Source: Apiospora phragmitis
Taxonomy: Eukaryota; Ascomycota; Sordariomycetes; Amphisphaeriales; Apiosporaceae
Reading direction: 5' to 3'
DNA length: 64,000 bases
Assembly: GCA_038363925.1 (NCBI GenBank)
Contig: JAQQWL010000002.1
Location: forward strand, 496,001 to 560,000
In this document: positions 23,069 to 36,200 of the stretch, piece by piece
How positions within the stretch are numbered: the stretch's first letter is position 1
Layout: the number at the start of each line of letters is the position of its first letter
The notes under the pieces: model-generated
Database searches by the model: none
What the model was told of the DNA's origin: nothing
What the model saw: the letters and a program-made list of their open reading frames with translations, nothing else
Translations under genes and position numbers: made by a program

Positions 23069-24016
23069 ATGTACGGCCCACCGGAAGAGGACGGGTACCC
23101 GGATACTCTCCGCAAGGCGCACAACGCTGCCCCAACGCAACCGAACCGGGGCGCCGACTACGCCCCCGAAGTCGTCGAGTCCCACGGCATCGAGTACAAC
23201 GCCGCCGACCCCCGCTTCCACCCCGAATCCGTTCGGCCGTCGACGAGGGGGTCGCGCACGGCGCCGCAGCTCCCCGAATACTCGTCGTACAGCGGCGGCA
23301 AAGACCAGCAGCACCACGGATACGCCCACACCAAGGAGGGCGGCGCCTCCGGTCTCGAGCCCATCAACGACACCTCGCACGCGATCGCCATCCGCAGCGA
23401 CCGGTCGGCGCAGCGGACGCGGGTCTGCGGCGTGTCCCGGCTCGCCTTCTTCGCCGTCCTCTCGCTGCTCGCCGTGGTCATCGTGGCCGTCGGGCTCGGC
23501 GTCGGGCTCGGGCTTCAGCACAACAACAAGAGCAGCAGCGACACGGCTACTGTGACGGCGACGTCAGATGCGGCAGCTTCGTCGTCTTCTGGCGGCGCGT
23601 CCGTTCCTTCGCCGACGTCCACCGTGACGCCGGGTGTTAACGCCAACGCGACGTGCCAGACTGGTATTCGGTACTGCGGCTGGGACCTGATAGAACAGCA
23701 TCGTAAGTTGCGGACCCTAGCTTTTACACACACATACACACACACACGCTCCCTTTCTTGGCCCTGGTTCAGCTCCGCTTTGGGGTGTTGTTGATTATGA
23801 TGAAGACTAATAAGGTTGCAACCATACAGACTACGCAGTGAACCTCCTCCAACGTGCGGGGAGCAGCGATCCCTACAACGACTTGTATCAATGTGAGCAG
23901 GGCAACGGCATCGGCTGGCTCGAGGCATGCGGCGGAGCCGTCCAGTGCCAACCCCCGGAGCACAACGGGGATGGATGCGATCTGCAAACACGTCGGTCTT
24001 GCTGTTTACCGCATTG
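23069..24016 (+). CDS. single-pass membrane protein with Cys-containing C-terminal ectodomain
   Basis: Exon 1 (23069..23702) and exon 2 (23830..24016) are joined by a 127-nt intron with a GTAAGT donor, giving about 268 aa. The N-terminal 115 residues are hydrophilic, with Pro, His and Gly (PPEEDGYPDTLRKAHN). One strong membrane segment follows: SRLAFFAVLSLLAVVIVAVG extended by LGVGLGL, preceded by basic residues (RSDRSAQRTR), so the N-terminus is probably cytosolic. Outside lies a Ser/Thr-rich stalk and a small domain with cysteines (ATCQTGIRYCGWDLIEQH, NDLYQCEQGNGIGWLEACGG, DGC). This is the layout of fungal surface proteins of unknown role. The real 3' end may use another intron near 23985. 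Confidence 0.72.
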
Positions 24017-27000
24017 AGCCCCTTCTGAGCTGGCGAATTTTCTTGGAAATGGGGGGACGGGATCTTTCAGGTTGGGTGTTTGGTGCTATTCGTTGCAGGC
24101 TAATTCGGTACTCAGGGGAAGAGATGTAGAACAGGACACACTAGGTAACCCAATTGCTAGGTTTATATATGTCCCAGATGCCAAAATGATGACCGAAGGA
24201 AGACGGCCTTTCTTTGAGATGTGAATGTCCACGTCGCGCAAGCAACTCTTTATCGCAGATTTATCCAAGCACAGTAGGGTCATTACAGGGGCAACGTGCG
24301 TCCGCGAGGGCAACCATGGCCAGGAGTGTGTAGTTATCTAACATGATACAACCGATATTGCGCAGTGGGGCCGAAGCCCGAGAGTATATGTATGGGGTTA
24401 CTTACTCACCATTTGCTTCTCATCCCGCCCGCCTTGAGACTCGCTCACCCGGGGATTGGCGACCGCAGGGCCAAAGGCGACAAATGAAACTCAAAAACAA
24501 TCCTACTATCCGTGCGTAACCGATATCAAAGCATACAAGACATAATTAGACCTGGGGTTGAGTGATCTGTAGCCCCGTGCGCGTGCCGTTTCGGGGGGGG
24601 GTTGGTCAGGATCGATGCGGGCGGTCAGAACCGACCCGAATCGACTCCGGCATGGGGCCGCTGTCACTCTGGTGACCGCGGGGAGGATTGGTCGGAGCGA
24701 ATCAGGAGTGACAGACTGCTGGTTAGCCCGACGGGAGCTCCACATCCCCGGCTCCGAGCTGACAATGGGAGTATGAGAGGAGACGCAGTTGTAGGTCATA
24801 CATCCAGCAGCTTTTTTATTTCATCAACAGGAAGCCCAGTACGGCTCTACAGGAATAATGACCGAGCTTTCACATTTATTTAGATCGATCTCTCTGCATA
24901 AGAGTACCGTGGTAATTCCCATACTGTTAGAGGTTTTCTCTTTCACTTCTACCGCCCCAACCAGAGCATAAACTAGCTCACCTACTACGGATAGGGAGTA
25001 TCTGGGCTAGATTACATATTTATTATCGTATCTGGAGGTACTTGCATGTGATCACATTTATGAAAGAGACGGCGTTCGTGATATCACGTCTTACCTAGAC
25101 CGCGAGCTGCGAGGGGTATCGCTTTTCCTATAATATGAGGCATTTTTCGATCTGTTCTATACTATTATCAATGGTATTAAGTGTTTTAGGGTGTGTCCCC
25201 CGGGCCCATAGGAGCTGCCATCAGACATTGCCTTCCCCTTTTATTAGAACTAGCACGCTACTAGGCATCTGTGTAGAGACGGGGTGTCCGACACGGCAAC
25301 AGCGCTGATATGTTTAGCATCGGTCCTACTATTTCCACATGGCATTGCATTGCACTTCCATAAACTGCATCCCGTTCAAGATCCGCGGTTGTCTAGATAT
25401 CCGGCGCATTTAGGTTCAGGTTTAGAGTGGTAGATCTGGGGGATAAGGAGGTCCCCGAGGTCCCCGAGGTCCCCGGCTCGCGTTCAGCATGAACTCATAT
25501 CTCACATCATCTATGCATAGGTCAGATGCAGCTTTGTCACACATCTTTGTATTTCCGCGGGTGATCACTGTCGATGAGTACATCCAGGTAGCTGTTCCGG
25601 TAGAAAGGAAGAGAGATAGGTAGGTGTGTCGACTTCGGGGGCTTTGGTATATCGAGAGAGAGGGAGAGAGAGCGCCTTGAGTACAGCCGACTCGTTAAGT
25701 CCGACTCAGGTGCGGAGCTGAACGAATGTCAAGCTGCCTGTCGGGCAACGTCCGACTGAACATCTGCACGGACAATGTTCACTCTGGCATTGCATCAAGA
25801 TTGCGAATCTGGCATCATCTCGAGCAGTACAACCCGATGATCTCGTATAAACGGAAGATAACAGGTTGTTCTTATCGTACTCTAACGCCACACGTGTCCA
25901 GTGTGGTGTATTCCCAGACTCAACGGTGCAGGGACAAGATGATGCATCAAGCCACCCCAGTAAGACTTGACGTGACCTTGTCGCGTACTCCGATTCGGAG
26001 ACGACGACCATAGGTGCGCACTTAATGCGGATGTTAGAGTTCACACTAGGGCTCGACTTGGAAGCTGCCGTGCGGAAAAATGCGCCATGGTGTGCGTCTA
26101 TACCCTGAACAGACCCCTGCCGACATGAAGTGGAGATGTGGTACATAATATTAGGTCACCGAATCCAACAACCCCCCAGTCTCTTCAGTAAGTAGCAACC
26201 CTCATCAGTTTGCCGAAGCTCTCCCACACGCCCATGAGACTGTTTCATCGAATCTTCGTAAAATTCGATACTGAGTCGCTATTGCCGCGGCGGAAATTTT
26301 GGAAAGGGGGGGCCTTCATTTAGAGTTTTGCACCCTGGTAGTATCAGACCAAGACCCCTACGTTGGGCAGCAGTATGCGACGCCGATCCTCAGTTTAAGG
26401 TGACGTTGGGCATCAGCGGGCAAAGGGCAGCTCATGATAAGCTATGGGTGACATCCTCCCCCTGTCCCAGCTGGACCAGGGGGATGAAGAACTTTTTACG
26501 CAGGTCCTGCGACTAGAGTGTCATTCTTCCTGTCAAAACCCGGGTGCCTCGTGGCTTGCCCGTATGATCTGCCCTAAGTTCCGCGTCTCCTGCATCAAGT
26601 CCCTGTAGTTTCAAACATGCTGACTTTTTCCATGGTCTAGACCGATCCTTCAGATGAACCCCGGGTAATATACCAGCTGATGCCAATATCCTATATTCTC
26701 ATTAGGACATGCCTAAGTCCTACATAAGTTGGGGCATCTTAAGTGTCGATCTTATAGCACACCGTTATTGGAGTAGTCTGTTGAGGAGACGGACGAGAAG
26801 ATCACATGCCTATCGGAGTGGCCAGCGAGGTATTGGCGCATGATACAGCGTCTCTAGACTTCCAGCCGCGCCACATACACACCGCTAAGAATCTACTATT
26901 GGTCTGCGCGGCATTTAGGCTTTGACTTGTGGGACCCACTGGTGTTTGGCAGTGTCGTCGAAGCTCTTATCAGGCTACCAATGGTAGTGGCTGCTGTATA

Positions 27001-29099
27001 GGCGTGCAAACGTGCACAGATTCGTCATGTCTATCCGGGCCCGTACTGCGTCGTATTTCCTGCCACCAACTCTCCTCTTGAGTCTCTGTTGCTATGGGGA
27101 TGGGATGGACAGCCAAGCAGTACTGTGGCTTATAGAGGATTGCCCCAATGGTCACGAGGTAACCAACTCAGTGGAGCCCTAGGGATACGCACACTTACCG
27201 GGCATATCTACCTATCTGGTGGATCATGCAGTCACGAGGCACAGGTTCCCTAAGAGTATACGATCAGCCTTGGGAGCGTAGTACGCGCTTAATAAGACCC
27301 AGACATGGTCAATATGAATCACGGCTAGTATATCGACTTCGAGTTCCACTACGATACATCAGAGTGTCATTCGTGTATGCAACCATATGTATGGATAGCA
27401 TGGTAAGTGGCTATTCAGGATAATAATTGCTTTGATAGACGCGTCCTGACGATCCTTCCGAAGATATGAGTGCGTGACAAATGATTCTAAACTATACCTA
27501 GCACATACAAGAAGCGAGCAAGGGTTCACCCACGAACGCATTGTACTCATTGGCTAACACTACATGTCTTACTCCGTAATAGAACCCAAATTCGACGTCT
27601 CATGGTAGCAAATGAGACCTTGTCCCTTCGAACAGCTGCTGCGTGAGCGGAACTCGCGGCCCCGGCCTTCAACGCCGGATCCGATGAAACACGAAGACAG
27701 TATATGCCGAGTCCAAAGCAACGTACCGCCATAATATTACTAACGCACATATTATGCTTTACCGCTTGCATTAAGCTCCGGAGCCTACTCCGTACCACAA
27801 AGACGTAGTATCAATTACCGTGGCAGGGCAGAACGTTAATCACGATAGATACCCATCACAGTAATCCGAAAGGCAGCACTGACTTACAACCTACCAGGTA
27901 AGTACCCTTCGGCGCCATTTTCGCGCGTATGTACTACTATGTACCTCGCCTCGAGATCATCGTTGCCGACTTCCGTCCAAAGGATCTATCTCTGTCCTTT
28001 GCACCGCCGATATCGATGTAAATAAAATGGCTCATATGGAAGACATGCAATACCGTGCCTGGTAATGGGCAGTTAGGGGAGAAGAGACGATTACCACGAC
28101 CACGAATGCATCTTCTACGGAACGAACAGTTGGCCGGGGCTTCTCGTCTGTTGTTGTCTCACGTAAACACCTGTCCAGCATATTTGACCGAGTTTTACTG
28201 CTTCCCTACCAGAAACGAAGGTAAGGCAGGGAAGATGATCGGTGCCACGGATTGCTAAAGGGCGGTTCAAATCCCGAGCCATTTTTGCGGCATTAAACAG
28301 CACTGTGTGATGAAGCAGGAAAGCCGTGCATGTACGCTGTGTGCTACGCAGTAGTACATACATACGCATCTGCTAATCAATCAGTTCCCATGCGGCCCTG
28401 TTGGTTCGTATGTATGTCTTACCAGGGCAGGACGGACGCTGTAATCGATCGACAGGCAGCTTGCATTACCCGCATACAGTCTAAGTCATGTGACCTGACA
28501 CCGATGTAAGGTCTTGGACACCCAGCCGGGGACCCCAGCAGTGCAGGTTGTATGTAGTTATGTAACTGGTCGTTGCGGCAGCCTGGCATGCGAGCCCCTG
28601 CCTTCACCGATTGCCACTGCATATTCTTAGGTTCGCCTTCTTCTTCCTATATTCGTTCGCCAATCGATGAGTGGGACGACCGAGGAAGAACTGTGGTATG
28701 ATATCGATATCTCAAAGATCGAACGATCAGGATGGTGATATCGATTGCGATCGCAGATAATCGTGGAATCACATCCAGAAACGGCTCTCAATGCAATTGC
28801 AGCTGGCCATCGTCACGTATGGGGCTTATTGCCGGATCGTACTCCGTACATACATACCTTACGTATCGTAACCAACGGGAGGAAGAATATGGCGCGCGCG
28901 GCTTGGCGGCTGAATTAAGTCCGAAGATTGAACATCTACGGAACCTGTCGAATTGCACCCTCATCGCTTTGGTGCTGGCCCTTCTCCATGGCTGCTGGCA
29001 GGTCAGTACATACTGCGGTATCAGGCATAAGATCCCCCCCCCTTGTCAGGTACCGATAATCCACTGCCAAGGAGGCACTATACTAATTACAGTATAGCC
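24017..29099. other. gene-poor, AT-richer interval
   Basis: Five kilobases without a supported gene. Short frames on both strands have no motifs or splice partners. Tandem GAGGTCCCC units occur at about 25,450-25,475, a purine tract (GAGAGAGA) at 25,655-25,672, and three copies of the 9-mer TACTCCGTA at 27,570, 27,786 and 28,840. No transposon ends recognised. Confidence 0.45.
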
Positions 29100-30260
29100 T
29101 ACTTGGGCTCAGAAAATCGGTACTTCTTTTCATTCTTTTGGAAAATGACGCGCTCCTCAATTACGATACGCAGTACGATACGATGGGTACGAAACACCTT
29201 ACAAACGACGACCGCCAACGTATCCGAACCCTTTATTTTGAGGGTAATAAAACGAAAGCCGAGATTCACGATATTGCTGTATTTTCTATCGACCAGATTA
29301 AGACTGCTATCAAGGCTCCTTCGAGCAATGTAGCGAAGAGGTCTGGCCGAGCTCGGGTCCTTTCCCGTGAGCAAGAAAAAGAACTCGTTTCTTTCGTGAC
29401 TAGCTCTAAAGAAGGACGCAGAGCCTCGTTCCTCCAACTCTCCGTTATCCTCTTCCAGTCCCTCTTTGGAGTATACGTTATACGATCTACCCTCCGTCGA
29501 TTTGGATCTAAATGATATATTGCTTGTTAGAAACCACCAATATCCGAAACCAACCGACAGAAACGCCTGGCCCGGGCCCTCGAACATAAGGACTGGACCC
29601 CAGAACAATGGGCTCGAGTCCTATGGACCGACGACACCTGGATTACGGGAGGACACCATCGGAAACAGTACGTTACCCGAAGACTGGGAGAGGAATGGGA
29701 TCCAACCTGTATCATCGAGCGATACCAACGAAAGCACGGCTGGATGTTCTGGGGCTGTTTTTCGGGCCTCGGAAAAGGACCTGGTCTATTCTGGGAAAAG
29801 GATTGGGGTTCTATTACTGCCGAGACATATCGATCCCATACAATTCCAATCATCCATGGCTGGATACAATTTTGTCAACAACAGCTCGCGGACCAGCTGG
29901 TTCTAATGCAGGATGGTGCGCCAGCTCATTCTGCCAGTGATACAATTCTAGATCTACAGGAGAGAGGTATCCAAATTATCCAATGGCCACCTTATTCCCC
30001 TGATTTAAATCCAATAGAGATGTGTTGGAATTAGATGAAGGATTATATTGAAGATAAGTACGGTCTTATCGAGAAGCCTTCGTATGACCGGCTTCGGATT
30101 TGGGTTAAGGAGGCCTGGGACGAATTACCGGATGATTATTTACAGTCACTTTTACAATTTATGCCCGAGAGATGTATGGCTGTAATCGAGGCCAATAGAA
30201 TACATACAAAATACTAATAAAATATATTAGGAGGGGGATGCCAAGGTTTTGGCCCGTGTA
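29100..30260 (+). mobile_element. Tc1-like DNA transposon, fairly well preserved
   Basis: A transposase frame fills most of the interval. The ends are tentative: TACTTGGGCTCAGAAAATCGG at 29100 and, inverted at 30241-30260, TACACGGGCCAAAACCTTGG share only about two-thirds of positions. The true boundaries may therefore lie a few tens of bases away. It differs from the element at 16.9 kb in both ends and transposase. Confidence 0.7.
29183..30217 (+). pseudogene. Tc1-like transposase with three stops and a possible frameshift
   Basis: From the ATG at 29183 the N-terminus has a helix-turn-helix (KHLTNDDRQRIRTLYFEGNK). It is followed by the DDE nuclease: RVLWTDDTWITGGHHRKQYV (first Asp), LADQLVLMQDGAPAHSASD (second Asp) and WPPYSPDLNPIEMCWN (third acidic residue, Glu). 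These are the exact Tc1/mariner landmarks. The frame is broken by stops at about 29513 and 29528 and by a TAG where a tryptophan or similar residue is expected at 30033, after which MKDYIEDKYGLIEKPSYDRL continues to a TAA at 30217. A shift near 29550-29740 is also likely. Few changes suggest a more recent arrival than the 16.9-kb copy. Confidence 0.82.
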
Positions 30261-33200
30261 TGGATGGGTCATGGAAAACTTACCCCTAACACCATAGTAC
30301 CTTGTTACCCCACACCTGCAGATAGTTGACATGGATATTGGGTTTCGTAACCAGTTCTTTCTTACCTATCATACGCCGCACACCGTACTCTGTACACCTT
30401 GTTGTATTTCTGGCCAACATGGTATGTTAGCGCTACCTGCCTTGCTGCTTCCTTCGTGCATATGCCCGGCCGGCGCGCCATGTATCTCTTCACGCCATGA
30501 TGCGTGCATCATGTATCTGACCGCCCCCCCCCCCGGTCTGGCTTGGAGCGAAGGAAATGCCCGCGGCCCGCTCGGCTGTTCCGCGGTTACAACGCTCCCA
30601 ACCAAGCGCCGGTTTGACGTTTTATTCTCTGCCCCTCCTCGCACCTCCTCCGCCTATCAATCAACCCCCTTGCAACTTGGGGTCGTACCGGAGTCAGAAC
30701 TCTATCTATCTCGCAGTGTACGGACAGGAAACTCGAAACTCGTCTATATGCCGCAAGCGAGGCGCGGACCGGCAGTCGCAAATGGGGCAGAGAAACCCGA
30801 GCTGATAACCCTTTTCGGGAGACAGAGGGAGAGAGGCACTGGCCAATTCGATGGCGCAATTGGTTAGTAGTGTAACCGTCGCATACCACTTTGAAGTGCG
30901 CTCAGGCTTGTCATGCTCGGGTTGCAGGTGTGGCGTTTGGCTCGAGATCGTCAGTGGAAAACAGGTATGTACACAGGAGGAAGATGGGAAGTTACCAGGT
31001 TCGTGAGCCAACACAATGCTACTTTACCAAAGGACTCGGCCGTCAGAAAGCAGGGGGGGGGAGGGGGGGGGGTTAAACTGACGCAGAGGACCGCCCTTCG
31101 TCGCAGGGCGGGCGCGACTATGGCGGTCGGACACACCGTATGCATTCAATTGGCCCATAAAATGTCTATTTATGTATTCCGTGATGCTGTGCCAAAGGGA
31201 GAATAGAGAATATGAAAAAAGAAACCTCCGAGTGTTCGTCGTATGATTTTCTCTTGATCTCCTTGCTTAGTCTACCTAGTCGCATCTTGTCCTACGCCCA
31301 TTTGGGTGATAGTGTGCAACGAGCAAACAAACAAAACAAGAACAAACAGACAAGAAGAATAGAAACGCCCTGTCCAGCAGCCAAAACTTGGTAGCGATCC
31401 CGTGACTGATTCTTGATGCGAGTGCTCGTTTTAGCGAGAGGAACGCGCCCGGAGATCAGGCCGTTCAGGGCTCACTGACACGACCTTGCATCCCTACGAC
31501 ATGTGTTATTGAAACACGGCAACATCTGAGATTGATGCAATATGCATGCATCTCGGTATGGAGATTGATATGTTGGCACGTATACAATAAAACGAGCACA
31601 TATTATAGCATGTTGTAATGGACATATAGTCATTCTCTGCTTGCATCATCGGGGGTTCGTGCTGATGCACCGCGACCTATCCACCCGGCCACCCTCCGGC
31701 CTGGCCACGAGCAAACCAAATTCAGTACCGTGCTTTGAGTGGATAGTGACGCCAGTTGTTGCTGCAAGTCATCAACTGGCCAGGAACATGACCAAGAACA
31801 CACCACCATGTGAACCAGAATGCGTATTAAGACAAGGGGAGGAAGACCGACCATCTCCCTTTTCCCCTTACTCCAGTCGTATGTACAGTAAGTGGGATGA
31901 TCATCACGGCTTTTCCGTCATGGTTTCATGATTTGCACAGGCTCAGTTCAACATTTGTTTGCTTTTTTCTAATGGTATGTGCCCCTAAAACGCCCTGGCG
32001 TCTTGGGGGAAGCAGCAGCTAGGTGATTTAGTTGTGTTGCATGAACAATAGTGAGTTTTAGTAGTACGTTCTAGCCTAGTTCTAGCCAGTGACGAGAACT
32101 GCCGAACTGCAACCAAAACCATCATCTATCCCAAAGAGTGTCGTCGTGTCTCGGGCTTAAATAAGCCATCTCTGGAGAATGGCTGATTGGGTGCTTTCAT
32201 CTCGACCCCAAAGCCGGTCTCCTACTAGACCATGCCGCTCTAATATCTAAACCCGAGTAATTTCAGGTCCTCATCCAGAACTCTCGGTTCGTTAGTCTTT
32301 ACCGGGGAAGGAACGGGTATCTCGGGGGGTACTGAATATTTCAGTACTACACACTCAAGGTACAGGCAGGTACCGGTATATACCATTAAGATGTGTATTA
32401 ATGTCTAAGGGTGTAATAGTGCCCCACCCGGAGATTTCTGTCAAAATGTTATTCATATTGCTCTTTCGATTTTTATCGTCCTGTTTTCGTTTCTGTCCCC
32501 CTCTCACTCCGAGTTTCCTCTCCTCATCCCATATACGCTATGTGGACTTGCGGGAACTGGCAGTTCGACTGTCACGTTTCATGGCGATTCACTACCGAGA
32601 TTCGTTCTCGAACAGTACGCGGCAGCGTGGGAGTGCAAGTGGGTAAGAATAGCCTTGGTGGAGCGAGTTCGTTCTCCATCAGGCTCATTAACGTGTGTGT
32701 GGATCGTATGTAGAGAAGGGGAGAAGGAAAACAAGGCTGGCTAGCCTATCACAAGTACCGAAATTCCTCAAGGGGAGCAATGAATGAATGGGTCACTACT
32801 CCGTATGTACACAGAAGAAAGTCACCTTTTGCTGGTGTACAACTGACAGTAGATGGATGACTCAACTTGGAGCGTACTCCGTACATAGACATGAGAACAT
32901 ATCTCACCTGCGGTTAATACGGCATTATCCTCTGGTTCGGTGTCACACAGCTTGCATGGGTTATCGAAGGACCAAAAAGGGCTTCTGTCCTCTAGGAAAC
33001 TACTGACAGCCACAAATCTAAGATGCTGCTTCGCAGACATTTCATATGTTTGCCAGTTTCCATAGAAAGCATGTCATCTCTTCGACATTCCCTTTCGGGC
33101 TGAGAACGAGCCAGGAAGGTACTCAAATTCGATAACCGTGGCTGCCGCGGTTTTGGCCTTCTTTTTGCCCCCCTTCTGAACGACTGCGCCAGGCGGCGGG

Positions 33201-36200
33201 ATTTGCTCCAAGGCGCCAGCAGGGGTGCTGGGCTGTCTAGAATTCTAGAGCCACGAATAAGAAGCTTAAACCAATGATCAACCACCTTCGCCCCCCCTGG
33301 CAGGTTCCTGACGCTATGGAAACCCAGGCCAGGAAGGACTCAGCGCTGAGGTACAATTATTTACAATCGAGTTTTGGAAAGCAGGAAAGTCGGGCCACCG
33401 CCGCTCTCGCGGTCTCACCGAGGCTATGCACAGATCAACTCAAAAGGCGAAAATGCGCTGATCAACGAGGGCCTAGATTGCCTGTCTGGTCAATTCACCC
33501 CCCTGGAGGCCCTTGGAGCGCCCTGACCACGTAGTATCCCGACGACAAGCGATTAACTGGCTTCGCCAGGAGATGTGCCGCGAGAACCGGCCACGAAACT
33601 CCATCATGACGGGATGATGGCGACAGCCGTATCGTGCATGATGCCTCTTTTTTCAGGGTCTACCTAAAGCTTCGTCCTCGCCCAGGGCATTTGGATTTAA
33701 TGCGGAGGTCTACACGCCGCAGCGGAACGAGTCCGTCCCGTAGGATGGATAAATGGTGTGGGGATGATTTATCCATACCCTGACTGGCCGCATAGGAGTT
33801 GAGAAAAAATGGAAAGAAAAGCGCAGCGAGATTCTGGCATCGAAGCCTGCCGTACCCGGTGCGGCACGGCCATCGGCCTGGCCATCTGAGTTACTGGTTG
33901 ATTATTGACATTCGAGTAACTTGGGGGCCCATCATGCTATTATATGAAAGGTCTGTACATAATCTTTGATCAGGCTGGCTGGACTACATATCCTCTCCAG
34001 GGTTGAATGGTGTTTAAAAAGGAGCACGGCGGTGCTGCGGTGGCTGAGATATTGGTGACTTGGTCTGAATGGTCGGTTAGATCATCGGAATCAGATGATT
34101 TCAATCTCAATGCGACCGACCTGCTGACCGGTTTTGCCAGATGTAAGGAAATCCGTGACACCGTCTTCATTTCCAAGTTCTTCCTAACCCAGCCGGCCAT
34201 CCAGTCTGTCGGGACCTTTGTTGACCTGCTATTTATTTGCTGGTACCGACTTTCGTAGCAAACACGGAGAACCAAAAAACAGTGGCGAACGAGATTTGGA
34301 CCCTGAACATCCTGAGGATCCATCATCATGTCTTCCATTTTTCTTATTACATATTTCGAATGCATACGGAGTATGACCGCTTGACTTTCTCCTGAGCGAC
34401 CCCTGAATCCTTCCCAGATGTCTGAATGTCAGGGTAAAATGACCGCACAATGATATCAGATGACTAACCCCTTCCCCCAGGTGTGCTGCTGTCGATCCCA
34501 TTGGCTTATTGACGGGGGACGCACGCTAGATGTTAGCTGGCAATCACCCGACACCCGAGCTGTCAGAGGGCCTGTATTTTGCATTAGAGCCGCTCGTCCG
34601 AGTCAGCCAGTACCTAACCTTATTGGTACATGCTTATTTATTGGATAATTTGCAGGCCCACTCCTGAATCAACCGTTGAAGAGATGAGTTCAATAGATTG
34701 AGAGAGTATCGGTCTGGTTGCTAACGTCGTCGTCGTCGTCGAAGAGTTCTGTTTCTTTCAATCATCGGAGATTAGGTCAATGTCTAGGCGGTCGCCTGCT
34801 GGGCCAATCAGCGTCAGCAACTGAGACAGCAACAAGAAAGCCCACCGGCAACGAACGGTGCTAGGTTAGGTAGGGAGAAAGAGGGGGCAGGGCCAAAGCG
34901 GCTCTCGTTACTTGGTCATTCCTGTGTATCCTACTGGATGAGATGAAAGTCGCTGTAATTTCGACTCAACCGCGTTTACTCGACCTACTCTACCCGCTGT
35001 CTTTCCCTTCCTTTTCTTACTGTTCTCGTGTCGTGGTCTCGAAGATAGGCGTGTCCGTCGTTGCATTGGGCGAATCCTATCCGTAGTAGTAGTTTCTTGG
35101 GTTTGCCGTGGGGGTTTTAGCACTCAGCACTGAGTTTGACGCTGCATGCTTGAACATGCAAGCATTTGTGCAGCAGGTATGGATATCTCCCTCCCTTCCT
35201 GCCAGGATGCCTTCCCCCCTCCCTTGCCTTGAAGGATCTCCATACATGTACGGATTCCGCGCCGCAGCAGAGGAGTCTGGCGCGACATTTCCATCACGTA
35301 TGTATTGCGGAGGGTGCTTGCTTGCAGACTCTGCTCTTCTAGCTGCCCACCTTTTGAGTGGGAGTGGGCAAGTCAGTCCACGTGTTGCCGCTGCGCATTC
35401 TGCCCACACACCCATCTTGCATTTGCCGCTTAGTCTGTATCCGACCGAAGGGGTACAGCACCCACAGCGCAGCATCCACCGCCCCCTTCTCTTTCACCGT
35501 GGACCTTGACCGGCTACTGGAAACATGTAGGTACATGAGCATGTACTTCCTGTACTCTTCTCGAAGCGAAGGAGAGAATGAGAAGAGAGATCCCACACAT
35601 TGTAGGCAGAGAGGCCAGCATGTTTCGAAAATAGCTGACACTTCCCAATTTTCCCTCCAAACTCTGTCGGAGCGAGCGAACGGCCAACAGCAGGTTGTAA
35701 GTGAATGCCACAGTTTCACCGTGGTTCAAAGCTGTTGTTTGGAAAAAGAGCGCTTTGATAAAGTGCTTGCAGTGCGTGCACCCATAATGCGAAAGATGCC
35801 TGCCCTTTATCGGATCACATCATCACCGTCCATGGATTCCTTACAGACTTTCCCTATCGGGCGATCGGGTTTCATTTGCTGCGATATGAATGGCGCGCGG
35901 TCATGGCCGACGCCGCACCGTTGAGGATTTGATGGCTGTCGGTTGTCGTCGATACCTACCTGACCTGTGAAGCGTCAGCCAGGAAAGGGACCGCTAGGAC
36001 GGAACCAGACAATGGCAAACAGACAAGGCTACAGGGTGTAGACAAGAGGCACGAAATCTTCCGGTGCGACGTTAATTCTTCACCGGTGTGGGGAATGCTG
36101 TCCGAGGTAGCAACCCCCCTGGTATTGCCCAGTAAAACAGAGGCCAGTTGATTACGATAGTACATACATACGCAGAATGTTGCTGGCAAAGGTCGATTGC

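Noticed and set aside
25706..26146. Minus-strand 146-aa frame in the AT-richer interval
   Set aside because: No motif, unusual residue composition and no supporting splice or leader signals.
28235..28285. B-box-like string GGTTCAAATCC followed by T-run, tRNA candidate
   Set aside because: The T stem does not pair fully and no matching acceptor or A box is found 60-90 nt upstream.
30850..30930. A-box-like ATGGCGCAATTGG string resembling a tRNA 5' half
   Set aside because: No B box (GGTTCRA) follows and no cloverleaf forms.
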